A stretch of 64,000 nt of DNA, from NCBI GenBank assembly GCA_964493205.1, contig CAZBMJ010000001.1, positions 124,001 through 188,000 on the forward strand. Direction: 5' to 3'. A model generated the notes under the pieces. The model was given only the letters and a program-made list of their open reading frames with translations. It searched no databases and had not been told where the DNA came from. This DNA comes from CAZBMJ01 sp964493205 (GTDB taxonomy: Bacteria; Myxococcota; UBA727; JABDBI01). Shown one piece after another: positions 26,757 through 35,569 of this stretch (position 1 is the stretch's first letter; each line of letters begins with the position of its first letter). Both the position numbers and the translations under genes were made by a program.

Positions 26757-28106
26757 TTGCCTAAATTTTTTATTAATTTTATAGAGCAATTTTGGCGTTT
26801 GTTTACTTCGCTTAAACTGACATTTACTTTGCTTTTACTTATTGGGTTGGGCGCTTTTTTAGGAATGTACTTTGACCAGACTTTGAGTTTTGATAAGTTT
26901 TTAGAGGCTAATTCTCAAAGTAATCTTTATTTTTGGTTATCTTTATTTGAGCTCAACGACGCTTTTCATTCCTGGTGGTTTTCTTTAGTGATATTATTAT
27001 TAAGTTTTAATTTAATAATTTGTTCTTTTGAAAGATTGCCAAGAATTTATTTTGATAGCATCAGGCCTAGACCTTATTTGACCGGCAGAAGATTACTAGG
27101 TTTATCTTTAAAAAAAAATTTTGAACTTAAAGACAAAGAAAAAGCCTATTTGTTGGTAGAGAGATTTTTTAAGGGAAAAAAAGCCTTTTTAAAGACTATT
27201 AATAGTGACACTTATTTTTATGCAGAAACAGATAAATTATCTCGTTTTGGAGTGTATATCGTTCATATTGCACTACTTATAATTATGTTTTCATCAATTA
27301 TTGCTACTCAAACGGGAATCGATGGCAATGTTTTAATAACCGAAGGCGAGCAAAAGAGATTTATTGAGGCAAAGGGTATTGGTGGAATTCTTTATAACTA
27401 TGACTTAGGCTTTTATGTGGGGTGTCAAGATTTTCGCTTATTAACCTTTGCTGATAATACACCTATGGAATATGAATCAGATCTTATTATTAGAGATTTA
27501 TCTGGCAATGAGCTCGTTAAGCAAACAGTAAGAGTTAATAATCCACTAACTTACAATAACTATACTTTTTATCAATCAACTTTTAGGCAGGTATCTAGTA
27601 CTGAAAAATCTATTAATATTTTAGTCAAAAATAATAGAGATTTTAATAAAAAATATAGTTTGAATTTAAATCAAAGCTTTTCATTGCCGAATAACAAAAC
27701 AGCGAGTATTACCAAAGTTTATGAAGACTTTGCAGGTTTGGGAGAAGCTGTAAGAATAGATATTAAAGAAAATAATAAACATACTTTTTTTCATGTTTTT
27801 AGAAAATATCCAGAATTTGATGAACAAGTTCGTGCAGACGAGTACAGTTTTGTTTTTTTAAATACAGATCATGTCTATGCCACGGGATTAAGTGTAGGAA
27901 AAATGCCTGGTATTTCAGTTATATTTAGTGGATTTTTTTTGCTACTTATAGGGCTTTACATGTGTTTTTTTAAAAGCCCCACTAGATACTTTGCTCGTAT
28001 TAGTGAATCTGATAATGGTTTTAGAATTTATTTAGCCTCACAAGCTTTTCGTAATCAAAATTTAGCAAAGAGTGATTTTATTAAAAGGGCACTTAACAAT
28101 GTATAG
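26757..28106 (+). CDS. resB: Cytochrome c biogenesis protein ResB/Ccs1
   Basis: Membrane subunit of system II cytochrome c maturation; with CcsA it moves and attaches haem to apocytochromes outside the inner membrane. Three N-terminal membrane helices (residues 15-40, 70-95, 160-185), a large outer domain of beta structure (VKQTVRVNNPLTYNNYTFYQS) and a C-terminal helix (ISVIFSGFFLLLIGLYM). The start is TTG at 26757, supported by AAGGAG 6 nt upstream. It overlaps ccsA by 8 bp. 449 residues. Confidence 0.92.
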   Translation: MPKFFINFIEQFWRLFTSLKLTFTLLLLIGLGAFLGMYFDQTLSFDKFLEANSQSNLYFWLSLFELNDAFHSWWFSLVILLLSFNLIICSFERLPRIYFDSIRPRPYLTGRRLLGLSLKKNFELKDKEKAYLLVERFFKGKKAFLKTINSDTYFYAETDKLSRFGVYIVHIALLIIMFSSIIATQTGIDGNVLITEGEQKRFIEAKGIGGILYNYDLGFYVGCQDFRLLTFADNTPMEYESDLIIRDLSGNELVKQTVRVNNPLTYNNYTFYQSTFRQVSSTEKSINILVKNNRDFNKKYSLNLNQSFSLPNNKTASITKVYEDFAGLGEAVRIDIKENNKHTFFHVFRKYPEFDEQVRADEYSFVFLNTDHVYATGLSVGKMPGISVIFSGFFLLLIGLYMCFFKSPTRYFARISESDNGFRIYLASQAFRNQNLAKSDFIKRALNNV

Positions 28107-29493
28107 TACTACTCTTTATAACATATCTAGCGCTGGTTATATTTTTAGCTTGGCTATTCTTGGTATTCATTTACTTAAAACTAAAAATATAGTTTTGAAA
28201 ATAGCTCTTTTATTAGTTTCTGTTTCTTTTTTAACTCAAACATTAGGTATGTTATTTAGATGGATAGAAGCAGGCTATTTAGAGGTGGGAGCAACACAAA
28301 AAGCCATTGGCCAAGAATTATCTGGCTGGTCCTGGTGGGTAGTTTTTAGCCAACATCCACCTTGGTCAAATTTATATGAAATTATGGTTTATATGAGTTG
28401 GGGTATAATCTTAGTTACTTTGATTTGTGAGATTAAGTGGAGAATAGCATTAATCAGACAAGCAGGCTTAATCTTGGCTCTCTTAGCCTTAGGCATTGCA
28501 TCGTTGACAGATTCATCAATTAAGCCCCTGGTTCCAGCATTAAAAAGCTGGTGGATTATGATTCATGTAATATCAGCATCTATTGCTTATGCTTTTGGTT
28601 TTATGGCAGCTTTTATGTGCTTTTTTGCGTTACTTAAAGACAATGCGCGAGTTGAACGTCACAAAATAGCTTCATATTTTTTAGTTTCTATGGCCATACT
28701 AATTTTTGCTTTAGGTGGAGGAATTAATCTTTTTACTAAACAAGATTATTTTGTGAAGCTATTAGGTCATACTGGCAATAGCTTGTCGTTGGTTTTTGAT
28801 TTATCTGCAAATAACTCAAAAGCTTTCTTAGTACCCATGCCTTATGTTGGTTATTTTTTAATAACTATTATTATAATGCATATTTTATCTTCTATAATAG
28901 TTTATTTTTTTAAAAAAATTAATATATTTAATGTTCTTATTTTAAATTTTTTATTCTTATTCGTTTGTCTTTGTTTTATGTTGTTTCACGATATAAATAA
29001 AACAGGTGTAATTATTCCAGAAAATATTATGCATCATTTGTCATTACCTAGACCATATATTATTAGCTTTTTATCTCATCAATGGAGTTTTGGATTATTT
29101 GTTTTAGTTTTTATTTTAGAATTATTTTTATGTGCATTTTTTATTAAACCAAAATTTATTTTAAATTTGCTTCCTAGCGTGGAAAGCCTAGAATACGCCT
29201 CTTACAAGGCTATATCGTTTTCTTTTTTCTTAATGACCATAGTTTTGATTACAGGTGCATTATGGGCTCATTATGCCTGGGGACGATATTGGGCATGGGA
29301 CCCCAAAGAAACTGGTGCTCTGGCTATTTGGTTAGTATATGCCATATTTTTGCATACTAGAAGAACTTCAGGCCTTTCAGGCCCGGTGAGTTCGTTAATA
29401 GGTGTTTTAGGATTTTTTATAATAATCATAGGATTTTTAGGGGTAAACCTAGGTCTTTTCAGCGAAGGTCTACACTCCTATGGAAATAGTTAA
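28099..29493 (+). CDS. ccsA: Cytochrome c biogenesis protein CcsA
   Basis: Haem-handling partner of ResB. About ten membrane helices. The signature haem motif of the CcsA/CcmF/CcmC family is seen as WGRYWAWDPKETGALAIW near residues 395-412, and conserved periplasmic histidines flank it (HVISASIAYAFG, HLSLPRP). The ATG at 28099 overlaps the resB stop, with AAAGGG upstream; a GTG further upstream is less likely. 464 residues. Together with resB it shows that the cell makes c-type cytochromes. Confidence 0.92.
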   Translation: MYSTTLYNISSAGYIFSLAILGIHLLKTKNIVLKIALLLVSVSFLTQTLGMLFRWIEAGYLEVGATQKAIGQELSGWSWWVVFSQHPPWSNLYEIMVYMSWGIILVTLICEIKWRIALIRQAGLILALLALGIASLTDSSIKPLVPALKSWWIMIHVISASIAYAFGFMAAFMCFFALLKDNARVERHKIASYFLVSMAILIFALGGGINLFTKQDYFVKLLGHTGNSLSLVFDLSANNSKAFLVPMPYVGYFLITIIIMHILSSIIVYFFKKINIFNVLILNFLFLFVCLCFMLFHDINKTGVIIPENIMHHLSLPRPYIISFLSHQWSFGLFVLVFILELFLCAFFIKPKFILNLLPSVESLEYASYKAISFSFFLMTIVLITGALWAHYAWGRYWAWDPKETGALAIWLVYAIFLHTRRTSGLSGPVSSLIGVLGFFIIIIGFLGVNLGLFSEGLHSYGNS

Positions 29494-29500
29494 AAAATAG

Positions 29501-30433
29501 TTATTTTTTTAAAAGTTTTTTAAAGATGGTTTGATTTTGGATGGCGAATTCGTAAAGCTTTGTTTCGTCCCATTCAAATTTTAGTTTTGTCTCTAAAATT
29601 CTTTGTATTGATGATTGAGGTGCTGGTATAACAAAACCAAAGCCTTTATTTATTTTTTCTTCTCTTATTTTTTGAATCTTGCTTGGGTTTTCAAAGAAAA
29701 TTATTATTTGTTTTTTTTGCTCTAATTCTATTGTGCTATTTAACTGAGTAAGCTCAGAAATTATTTTAATAATATTTTTTTTATCCTCATCCTTTATTAA
29801 AGAATTTATGGTGGTAATAATACTTTCTATTTGTTTTTCTTTTGCTTTTATTTTTATATTTTTTATCTCTTCTTTATCTTCTATTATTTGAATTAAATCA
29901 TCATCTTCATTCTCTGTTTCGATATCATCTATATCTGTTTCTAGAATATCTAATTTTTGTTTTTTAGGAGTAGGCAGTTCTATCTCTTTTTCTTTTGTTT
30001 CACGTTTTCTCTTGGAAAGATTAATTATTAAATTTGCAGCCTCATTTTCTTCTTTTTCTTCTTGCTCTGCTATTCTTTTTTCATATGATTCACGTTCATC
30101 TTTTTCTTTTTTATAATTTTCTTCTGTTAAGATATATAAAATATTAAACAATATTTCCGTGTTTATATGGTTTGTTAAATTATATTTGTTTTTATACTTT
30201 TGTATTTTTTTTTGATGTAATGTTGTTTTATTATTATTTTTATTTTTTTTTGATATAAATAAACTAATATCTTGACTTAATATTTGTATGAATTCTTGTT
30301 TGGTTTTTTCATCCATGTTATTAACTAATTTTAAATTTTTGTTAAGAATTCGCTGATCTGAATCAATCGCACTTAAATTGCTGGCCAAAAAACTGTTGAT
30401 TATTAATAAGTATATTAAATTTCTAATTTTCAT
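29501..30433 (-). CDS. Secreted charged coiled-coil protein with nuclear localisation-like motif
   Basis: No family recognised. A clear Sec signal peptide: MKIRNLIYLLIINSFLASNLSA, with cleavage likely after Ala22. The mature part is highly charged and helical. Residues 141-144 are KRKR and 154-162 are PTPKKQKLD, which closely matches the c-Myc nuclear localisation signal (PxxKRVKLD); together they also fit a bipartite signal. They are followed by an acidic stretch (residues 163-185). This is unusual for an exported bacterial protein and suggests a host nucleus-targeted effector; inference only. It converges on ccsA with 7 bp between the stops. Confidence 0.7.
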   Translation of the reverse strand: MKIRNLIYLLIINSFLASNLSAIDSDQRILNKNLKLVNNMDEKTKQEFIQILSQDISLFISKKNKNNNKTTLHQKKIQKYKNKYNLTNHINTEILFNILYILTEENYKKEKDERESYEKRIAEQEEKEENEAANLIINLSKRKRETKEKEIELPTPKKQKLDILETDIDDIETENEDDDLIQIIEDKEEIKNIKIKAKEKQIESIITTINSLIKDEDKKNIIKIISELTQLNSTIELEQKKQIIIFFENPSKIQKIREEKINKGFGFVIPAPQSSIQRILETKLKFEWDETKLYEFAIQNQTIFKKLLKK

Positions 30434-30614
30434 AAATATTCTCCAAAATGTATTTAATTATTATTTTGTTAATTTATTAAAAATACAAAATTATCAAGAG
30501 TAGTTTCCTTAATTAATTTTTAAAAGTTATTAACATATCTATTTTATTATTGTTTTTATTTTTATTATTTGTATACCTCTAGCTTTAATGGGCTTATTTG
30601 GTAATAGGTATGGC

Positions 30615-31211
30615 ATGAGTATAGAAATTAGTAAGGCAAGTTTTGTGTATTCTTGTCCTAAATTATCCATGATGAGAGATTATGGTGACGAAGTAGCATT
30701 TTTTGGCAGATCTAATGCTGGAAAGTCATCTTTGATTAATTCTGTTATGAAAAAAGAATTAGCTAAAACATCAAAAACTCCTGGTCGCACCAGGCATGCA
30801 GTAGTATATGACGTGCGCTTGAAAAAGAATGTAGATCAAAAAAAAATTTATTTAGTTGATTTACCAGGCTTTGGTTTTGCTCTCATGTCTAAAGAAGAAG
30901 CTTTGGAAGTGGAAAAATTAGTTTTTAGTTATTTAGAAAATAGAACAAACCTTAAAGCGGCTTTTTTGCTTATGGATATTCGCCGAGTTCCTAACGAAGT
31001 GGATTTAAAAATAATAGAAATCTGTAGTGATAAAAATATTAACCTTTTTTTAGTGCTTACTAAATATGATAAAATTGCTAAATCTCAGCTTAAACCAACA
31101 CTGCAGAATATCTATAAATATGTAAAATTAGATCCAAATCAAGTGATTATGCATTCAACTTTTTTTGCTGATTCAAGCGAAGATATTAGAAAAAAAATAT
31201 TTGATTTATAA
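30615..31211 (+). CDS. engB: Ribosome biogenesis GTPase EngB (YihA/YsxC)
   Basis: GTPase needed for large ribosomal subunit assembly. G-motifs in order: GRSNAGKSSLIN (G1), TPGRTRHAV (G2), DLPGFGFA (G3, normally DLPGYG) and TKYDK (G4). 198 residues from the ATG at 30615, chosen because AGG lies 8 nt before it; a 9-residue longer form starting at 30588 is possible. The stop codon is only 6 bp from the 3' end of the opposing tRNA-Leu gene. Confidence 0.92.
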   Translation: MSIEISKASFVYSCPKLSMMRDYGDEVAFFGRSNAGKSSLINSVMKKELAKTSKTPGRTRHAVVYDVRLKKNVDQKKIYLVDLPGFGFALMSKEEALEVEKLVFSYLENRTNLKAAFLLMDIRRVPNEVDLKIIEICSDKNINLFLVLTKYDKIAKSQLKPTLQNIYKYVKLDPNQVIMHSTFFADSSEDIRKKIFDL

Positions 31212-31216
31212 GATTA

Positions 31217-31301
31217 TGGTGCGGCGAGGGAGATTCGAACTCCCACAACTTTTGGTCACTACCACCTCAAAGTAGCGTGTCTACCATTCCACCACCGCCG
31301 C
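31217..31301 (-). tRNA. tRNA-Leu (anticodon GAG)
   Basis: An 85-nt class II tRNA with encoded CCA (complement of 31217-31219). Acceptor GCGGCGG pairs with TCGCCGC with one G-U. The anticodon loop TTGAGGT gives GAG for CUC/CUU codons. The long variable arm and T-loop TTCGAAT are present. It is convergent with engB, whose transcript must end inside or before this gene. Confidence 0.97.
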
Positions 31302-31411
31302 AATATGCTGCAAAATTGAAGCATTCTTGTTTTATGGTCAATAGCCATCTTAAAAAAAATAAACAAATAAGGCTTACCACATACTAATCTTAGCGCCTTG
31401 ATGGGGGAAAT

Positions 31412-32896
31412 ATGTCTTTTTCATCTTTATTTACTAGTATGGAATCAGTTTTTTTGCATTTTTTAGTTGAGCCATTATCTTCTTTTTTGTTTTTTGACAT
31501 AGCATTTTTTAACAAAGATATTTCTCTTCCGTTTATATTGGTTTGGCTGTTGTTCGGCGCCATTTTTTTAACCATAAAAATGGGTTTTATACACCTAAAA
31601 TCTTTTAAGCATGCAATCGATGTTATTAGAGGCAAATATGATGAACATTCGGATCCTGGTGAGGTTAGCCATTTTGCGGCCTTATCTTCAGCCTTATCGG
31701 GGACTCTTGGCTTGGGAAATATTTCAGGTGTCGCTTTAGCTATTAGTATTGGCGGTCCGGGAGCAGTTTTTTGGATGATTATAGCAGGCTTTTTTGGTAT
31801 GAGCGCTAAATTTGCTGAATGTAGCTTGGCAGTTATGTATCGACAAATTGACAAAGATGGCAAGGTCTTGGGTGGCCCAATGCTTTACATAAAAGAGGCG
31901 TTTAAAGAAAAGGGTTACCAAAGGCTAGGTGCATTTTTATCAAGTCTTTTTGCTGTATTGTGCATAGGAGGCAGTCTTGGTGGCGGCAATATGTTTCAAG
32001 CCAATCAGTCCTACGCTGCTGTGGCTAATATGTTTCCTTACTTAAAAGATAATGCTTGGATGTATGGTTTGTTTATGGCGTTTATTGTTGGTTTGGTTAT
32101 TATCGGCGGGATAAAACGAATAGGCAGTACTGCAAGCATTATAGTGCCTTTTATGTGCATATTTTATTTATTGTGCGGTATTTGGATTATTTTAGCCAAC
32201 TGGCAAATGATTCCTAGCGCATTTGTAGAGATTTATAATGGGGCATTTAATCCTCAAGCTGGTTATGGTGGAATTATTGGAGTTTTAGTTGTTGGCTTTA
32301 GAAGAGCAGCTTTTTCTAATGAAGCAGGGATCGGATCTGCTGCTATTGCTCATTCAGCTGTTGCTACTAAAGAACCTATTCGCGAAGGTATTGTGGCCTG
32401 TTTAGAACCATTTATTGATACCATACTTGTTTGCACAATGACAGGGTTAGTGGTGGTTATTACAGGTGTTTATAAAAATACTGCACTTAAAGATGGCGTG
32501 CTTATGACATCAGAAGCTTTTGCTCAAGGAGCTTCATGGATGCCTGCAATGCTAGTAATTGCTATAGTATTGTTTGCTTTTTCTACCATGATATCTTGGA
32601 GTTATTATGGTGAACGTTGTTGGGCATATTTATTTAATACTTCTAATACCTTGCCTTATAAAATTATTTTTTTGTTTTTCTCTTTTTTAGGAAGTGTTTT
32701 TGCCTTTGGCCCTGTTTTGGAATTTTCAGATTTAATGATATTGGGGATGTCTTTTCCTAATATGTTAGGTATTATTTTGCTGAGTGGTAAATTAAAAAGT
32801 GCACTCGCTGATTACTGGGGACGTTATAAATCTGAAGAAATTAAAGGGTTAGAACCAATAAATTCTGTAAATAACGAGTATTATCCCAATAGTTAA
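31412..32896 (+). CDS. Alanine/glycine:Na+ symporter (AGCS family)
   Basis: Inner-membrane amino acid carrier using the sodium gradient. About 11 helices. Family signatures: GLGNISGVALAISIGGPGAVFWM, split here as GLGNISGVAL and GGPGAVFWM, and NEAGIGSAAIAHSA in the middle. Length 494 is slightly long because of an N-terminal lead. GGGGGAAAT precedes the ATG at 31412. Substrate (alanine or glycine) is known for the family only. Confidence 0.9.
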   Translation: MSFSSLFTSMESVFLHFLVEPLSSFLFFDIAFFNKDISLPFILVWLLFGAIFLTIKMGFIHLKSFKHAIDVIRGKYDEHSDPGEVSHFAALSSALSGTLGLGNISGVALAISIGGPGAVFWMIIAGFFGMSAKFAECSLAVMYRQIDKDGKVLGGPMLYIKEAFKEKGYQRLGAFLSSLFAVLCIGGSLGGGNMFQANQSYAAVANMFPYLKDNAWMYGLFMAFIVGLVIIGGIKRIGSTASIIVPFMCIFYLLCGIWIILANWQMIPSAFVEIYNGAFNPQAGYGGIIGVLVVGFRRAAFSNEAGIGSAAIAHSAVATKEPIREGIVACLEPFIDTILVCTMTGLVVVITGVYKNTALKDGVLMTSEAFAQGASWMPAMLVIAIVLFAFSTMISWSYYGERCWAYLFNTSNTLPYKIIFLFFSFLGSVFAFGPVLEFSDLMILGMSFPNMLGIILLSGKLKSALADYWGRYKSEEIKGLEPINSVNNEYYPNS

Positions 32897-32968
32897 CCTT
32901 GCTTTTTTTTGGTCTAACAGGTAAAAACGGTAGTTGGATTTTAAAGTTTTGTAGGAAAAATACTTAAA

Positions 32969-33709
32969 ATGGTTATTATTAATAAAAAACATAAAGATTC
33001 TGTTGAAGAAAAAGAAGCAAAGAAACAAGAAGAAGCAGCTTTGGCCATGGGTATTCAAGACGAGTATCAAGCCAAAGGTTTTGAACTTGTTCAATGGACC
33101 CAAGACCATAAAGGCTTTGTCACCATATGTATTGTGGCTTTGCTTGCTTTGGGTGGAGGAATTAGCGCGTATTCTTATTATAAACAAAGAGCCAATGAAG
33201 AAGCATCTGCGGCTTATTTTGAAGCGCTAAAATCTTCCGAAGAAGATTTAGATGATGAAGGTGAAGCTAAACCTAAAGATTTAGATAAAACTAAATTGGC
33301 GCTACAAAATGTCATACAACAGCATAAAAATTCTGATGTGGCTATTTTAGCAAATTTACAAGCAGGATTTTTAGCTTTAACTAAAAACGAAGCAAAAGAA
33401 GCACTAGAGTTTTATCAAGCAGCTTTCAGTAAAATAAACAGTAAGGATAATCTTTATCCTTTGGCTTTGATGGGCTTAAGTAAGGCGCTAGATAAAAATA
33501 ATAAACCAGCAGAAGCCCTAGAACATTTTGAAAAAATTATTGCGGGTGAGAAATCTTTTCCAGGAAGAGATCTAGCTTTGTGGGAAGCTGTTAGGTTAAC
33601 TAAAGAAAATAACCAAGAAAAAGCAAAAAAATACCTGAATATTTTGTTAGAAGATTATCCATCTTCAAGCTATGAACAAAAAGCTAAAAATCTGCAAGCT
33701 ACTCTTTAA
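32969..33709 (+). CDS. YfgM-like membrane-anchored TPR protein
   Basis: An N-terminal charged cytoplasmic segment (residues 1-48), one membrane helix (about 50-70, GFVTICIVALLALGGG), then tetratricopeptide repeats (DVAILANLQAGFLAL, LYPLALMGLSKAL, ALEHFEKIIAG). This is the layout of YfgM, a periplasmic chaperone-like helper of the Sec translocon, whose gene usually lies next to bamB; here too a PQQ-type propeller gene follows 18 bp later. 246 residues compares with 206 in E. coli. Identity as YfgM relies on architecture and context. Confidence 0.7.
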   Translation: MVIINKKHKDSVEEKEAKKQEEAALAMGIQDEYQAKGFELVQWTQDHKGFVTICIVALLALGGGISAYSYYKQRANEEASAAYFEALKSSEEDLDDEGEAKPKDLDKTKLALQNVIQQHKNSDVAILANLQAGFLALTKNEAKEALEFYQAAFSKINSKDNLYPLALMGLSKALDKNNKPAEALEHFEKIIAGEKSFPGRDLALWEAVRLTKENNQEKAKKYLNILLEDYPSSSYEQKAKNLQATL

Positions 33710-33727
33710 GATTTTGGAAAATTTATT

Positions 33728-34966
33728 ATGAATATTTTTTATAAAAGCTTAATAAACTTTTTATTTTGTTCTTTTATATGTTTTTATAGTTGGTCACAAA
33801 GTACTTTGTTAGCTATGAAGAATCTAGCATCTTTTGGACCTTGTGTTTTATCTAGTTTTAAACCTGTGGAACAAGGGTGCTTATCGTGGGCCAAAAATGT
33901 GGACGCTGCAGCATATTATGATATTTCTAGAAGGATTATTTTTACAGGTTCTGCTGCGAACTATTTGCATGTACTTGATGCCGATTCTTTAAATGAGTTA
34001 TTTTTAGTACAAACGGGTTCTAGAGTAGTAACCAAACCTCTTAAGTCACCAGACGGTAACCTGTTAGCTTTTGCAACGCTTAATGGACGTATATTTTTAT
34101 TAGATGCTTATACGTATGAAACTAAATTATTTTTTGATGTTGGAAGTTTAGTTAATAATGATTTATTGTTTTTTGAAAATAGTTTATTTTTTAGTAACAA
34201 GCTTGGAAATGTCTATAGCATAGATACTAAAGATTTCTCTTCCAAAGAAGCAAAACTTTTATGGAAAATAGATAGGCCTGCTGGAAAAATAGCACTTAAA
34301 CTTTCTTCCAATAGCAATTTGTTGCTTTATAAAAATTCTATTAATTCTGTTAATTATTTATTGGCCCCTCATTTTAATGGCTATATTTCATTAATAGATG
34401 CTACTACTGGAAAAATAGAGAAAGACTTAACTCTAACAAAGACTGGAACTAACTATGATTTTCCAGATATTGTTGCTCCTTTAGTTTTAGTTGATAATGC
34501 TGTTTATGCGGCATCTTATAAAGCAGGTTTATTCAAAATTAGTTTGCCGAGCTTACAGGTCATTTCTAGGAGAGAAGACCTTACTAAAATAATTCAGTTA
34601 AGCAAAACTAACGATGGTATAATTGCAGCAACTACTGAAAATTTATTTTCTATATCTTTTAATAATATAATAAAGTGGAAAAATAATTTCTCTCTTATTA
34701 AAACTAAAAGTTTAGCGTACGGCTATCCATTTAGCTTTATAGATCAAAGACCAGCTTTAATGGGTGGTATTTCTAATATTATTATTTACAATAATATTAT
34801 TTTAATGGCATCTGATATGGGTGGTTTAGGAATTTTTGATTTAAAATCAGGCTCTTTAATGGGAATAAAAGGGGGATTAATTGGCTTTGGACCTAAAGTA
34901 GAGTTCTATGAGGGTTTGTTGTTTAGTGTTAGTAAAGCGGGTAGTTTATTCAAATATAGTTTTTAA
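33728..34966 (+). CDS. BamB-like PQQ-type beta-propeller protein
   Basis: A secreted protein with a signal-like N-terminus (LINFLFCSFICFYSWSQS) and repeats of the PQQ/WD-like kind: NYLHVLDADSL, GRIFLLDAYTYE, GNVYSIDTKDF, GYISLIDATTGKI, GGLGIFDLKSGSL. In BamB such a propeller helps the BAM complex insert outer-membrane proteins. No lipobox Cys in the classical place is obvious (Cys15 and Cys19 lie in the hydrophobic core), unlike E. coli BamB. Its position directly after the YfgM-like gene supports the link. 412 residues. Confidence 0.65.
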   Translation: MNIFYKSLINFLFCSFICFYSWSQSTLLAMKNLASFGPCVLSSFKPVEQGCLSWAKNVDAAAYYDISRRIIFTGSAANYLHVLDADSLNELFLVQTGSRVVTKPLKSPDGNLLAFATLNGRIFLLDAYTYETKLFFDVGSLVNNDLLFFENSLFFSNKLGNVYSIDTKDFSSKEAKLLWKIDRPAGKIALKLSSNSNLLLYKNSINSVNYLLAPHFNGYISLIDATTGKIEKDLTLTKTGTNYDFPDIVAPLVLVDNAVYAASYKAGLFKISLPSLQVISRREDLTKIIQLSKTNDGIIAATTENLFSISFNNIIKWKNNFSLIKTKSLAYGYPFSFIDQRPALMGGISNIIIYNNIILMASDMGGLGIFDLKSGSLMGIKGGLIGFGPKVEFYEGLLFSVSKAGSLFKYSF

Positions 34967-35000
34967 GCTTAGTCCAATCTAACAGGTATTTTGAGAAAAG

Positions 35001-35510
35001 ATGGTAATGAATATGAAGTCAGAATTTGATTCATCAGAAAAAAAACATTTTCGTGTAGTCGCCGCTTTAATTGTTAAGGACGGTAAGGTTCTTCTAACGC
35101 AAAGATGGCCTGGAAAAAATTTAGGTCTCACTTGGGAATTTCCAGGTGGAAAAGTAGAAGAAGGCGAAACAGATAAAGAAGCTTTAATTAGAGAGTTACA
35201 AGAAGAGCTTGGTATAAAAGCTGAAATAGGTACTTGCTGCTTTGAAACCAGACATGGTTATGGTTTAAGAGAGGTACACTTATTAATATTTCGTTGTAAA
35301 CTTTTATCAGGTGAGCCTAAGGCTATTGATGTTAAAGCGATGGAGTGGGTAAATTTAAACGAACTTACTGAAAGAAAATTTCCACCAGCGGATTTATTAT
35401 TTGTTCAAGAGTTAATAGCAGGTCGCATTAAACATGATGATGATGATAGTGACCATGATGATGATGATGAGGCTTTTAAACCTGCTCAAGTAATTAGAAA
35501 GCCTAAATAA
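35001..35510 (+). CDS. NUDIX hydrolase (MutT-like) with Asp-rich tail
   Basis: The NUDIX box is complete: GGKVEEGETDKEALIRELQE followed by ELGI, matching Gx5Ex7REUxEExGU. The N-terminal part VAALIVKDGKVLLTQR and the WEFPGG context resemble MutT/NudG enzymes that clear oxidised or modified dNTPs. The C-terminus has an odd acidic/His tail, HDDDDSDHDDDDEAF, after the domain end; repeated GATGAT codons suggest slippage expansion. Starts at 35001 or 35013 are possible. Confidence 0.87.
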   Translation: MVMNMKSEFDSSEKKHFRVVAALIVKDGKVLLTQRWPGKNLGLTWEFPGGKVEEGETDKEALIRELQEELGIKAEIGTCCFETRHGYGLREVHLLIFRCKLLSGEPKAIDVKAMEWVNLNELTERKFPPADLLFVQELIAGRIKHDDDDSDHDDDDEAFKPAQVIRKPK

Positions 35511-35569
35511 ATAATTTTTTGTCTTTAACTGTTGGTTATTTAAATCTATAACTCACGGATAAAATACTT

